From: Candidatus Cloacimonadota bacterium
Lineage (GTDB): Bacteria; Cloacimonadota; Cloacimonadia; Cloacimonadales; TCS61
DNA length: 6,051 bases
Reading direction: 5' to 3'
Assembly: GCA_011372345.1 (NCBI GenBank)
Contig: DRTC01000098.1
Coordinates: forward strand, 1-6,051
The translations under genes were made by a program, and so were the position numbers. This document shows positions 5,422 to 6,051 of the stretch, one piece after another (position 1 is the stretch's first letter; every line of letters starts with the position of its first letter). The notes below the pieces were generated by a model, which saw only the letters and a program-made list of their open reading frames with translations, made no database searches and was not told the DNA's origin.

Positions 5422-6051
5422 TTACTTCTCAAATTCATCCAGCGGTACATTCAATTCTTCCGTGCCGGGAACGACAAATCTGCCGTCTCTGATAATATCG
5501 ATTTTCTTCCCATCTTTCGTAATCGCAGAAATGAAATCCAGATCTTCATACGGAAGTGTGATATCTGTGTGACAGTTCGTGTATGCCTGCTGTATATCGG
5601 TTTTCCGCAGAGCACTTTTTTCATTTTCACGAGCCGTAATTTCTTTATTATCGATAGGATTATAGACTTTGAAATCTTCTTCCCAACTGAAGCAGGTGTC
5701 ACCAATAGCGAAATGCGGTCCCATTTTCTCAACGATCAAAACAGGAAGGATCGGGAGAATATCAAATTTTTTTGCCATTACATACGCTTGCGTGTTCGTT
5801 CCGATGGCGAATTCTCCAATCGGTAAAGTCTTATGCGGGAAGAGAAGATTTTCCTGGATGTATTTTTTGTTTTTTTCATCATCATCATAATTCTGACAAT
5901 CATAATCGGAAACATAGCCATCTTTGAAGGTCAGTTTTAGATCTGTAAATTTCAGCTTTTTCAGAAATGTTTCTTTCAAGTGCAGAACTCCGTTTGTTCC
6001 CTTCAGTTGCGGTGAAGTGAAAACTTCTCCCACCGGAATATTCACATCTGC
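5422..6051 (-). CDS. M29-family metallo-aminopeptidase (AmpS/AmpT/PepS-like), C-terminal part
   Basis: The 5' end is outside the window; about 209 residues and the stop (5424-5422) are present. The frame is open to the right edge, so the GTG at 6045 is an internal valine, not a start. M29 enzymes are cytoplasmic, usually dimeric, two-metal aminopeptidases that remove N-terminal residues from peptides. Counting from that valine, the expected metal ligands are all seen: E7 in PVGEVFTSP, E78 in PIGEFAIGTN, H111 in KMGPHFAIGD, and H159 with D161 in NCHTDIT. The usual C-terminal block DGKKIDIIRDGRF is also there. The gene therefore looks active as far as visible. It reads toward tldD/tldE, and a shared role in peptide breakdown is a reasonable inference. 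Confidence 0.88.
   Translation of the reverse strand, partial: ADVNIPVGEVFTSPQLKGTNGVLHLKETFLKKLKFTDLKLTFKDGYVSDYDCQNYDDDEKNKKYIQENLLFPHKTLPIGEFAIGTNTQAYVMAKKFDILPILPVLIVEKMGPHFAIGDTCFSWEEDFKVYNPIDNKEITARENEKSALRKTDIQQAYTNCHTDITLPYEDLDFISAITKDGKKIDIIRDGRFVVPGTEELNVPLDEFEK

Overview
The window carries five protein-coding genes, all on the minus strand, on an A+T-rich background. Two of them run off the window edges. No tRNA, rRNA or CRISPR array was seen. The truncated gene at the left edge encodes a CBM9-like/DUF5916 envelope protein of a kind found mainly in Gram-negative bacteria of the Bacteroidota/FCB assemblage. With the low G+C, the Shine-Dalgarno signals and the peptidase genes, this suggests an uncultured FCB-group bacterium, possibly Cloacimonadota-like. 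That placement is an inference from gene content and was not tested.

Layout in the direction of transcription (right to left): (1) 6051-5422, the C-terminal two thirds or so of an M29-type metallo-aminopeptidase, with all five expected metal-ligand positions visible. (2) 5421-5111, an intergenic region filled with repeats. (3) 5110-3731, tldD, the catalytic zinc subunit, and (4) 3731-2400, tldE/pmbA, its non-catalytic partner; they overlap by one base and are very likely translationally coupled. (5) 2399-1988, a second intergenic region made almost entirely of palindromic repeats. (6) 1987-1172, a SpoU/TrmH-family RNA 2'-O-methyltransferase. (7) 1171-1035, a short repeat-bearing spacer with a good promoter. 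(8) 1034-1, the N-terminal part of the CBM9/DUF5916 protein, whose signal-peptide start and main reading frame are out of phase by one base.

Functionally, the aminopeptidase and TldD/TldE form a plausible peptide-degradation group: TldD/E cleaves unstructured peptides and M29 enzymes trim N-terminal residues. The methyltransferase and the envelope protein show no evident link to them.

The most unusual content is between the genes. Two families of short palindromic repeats recur. Family 1 consists of small hairpins, each followed by a tail resembling GCTACATTCG. Stem sequences differ between copies, but both arms change together; one pair is present as an inverted duplication (2085-2213). Family 2 is an imperfect palindrome bounded by AACC and GGTT. 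Two copies of exactly 56 bp and 49/56 identity lie 22 and 57 bp past the stop codons of the aminopeptidase and tldE. Repeat sequence also seems to reach into genes: it supplies the methyltransferase stop codon and probably the extra C-terminal tail of TldE.
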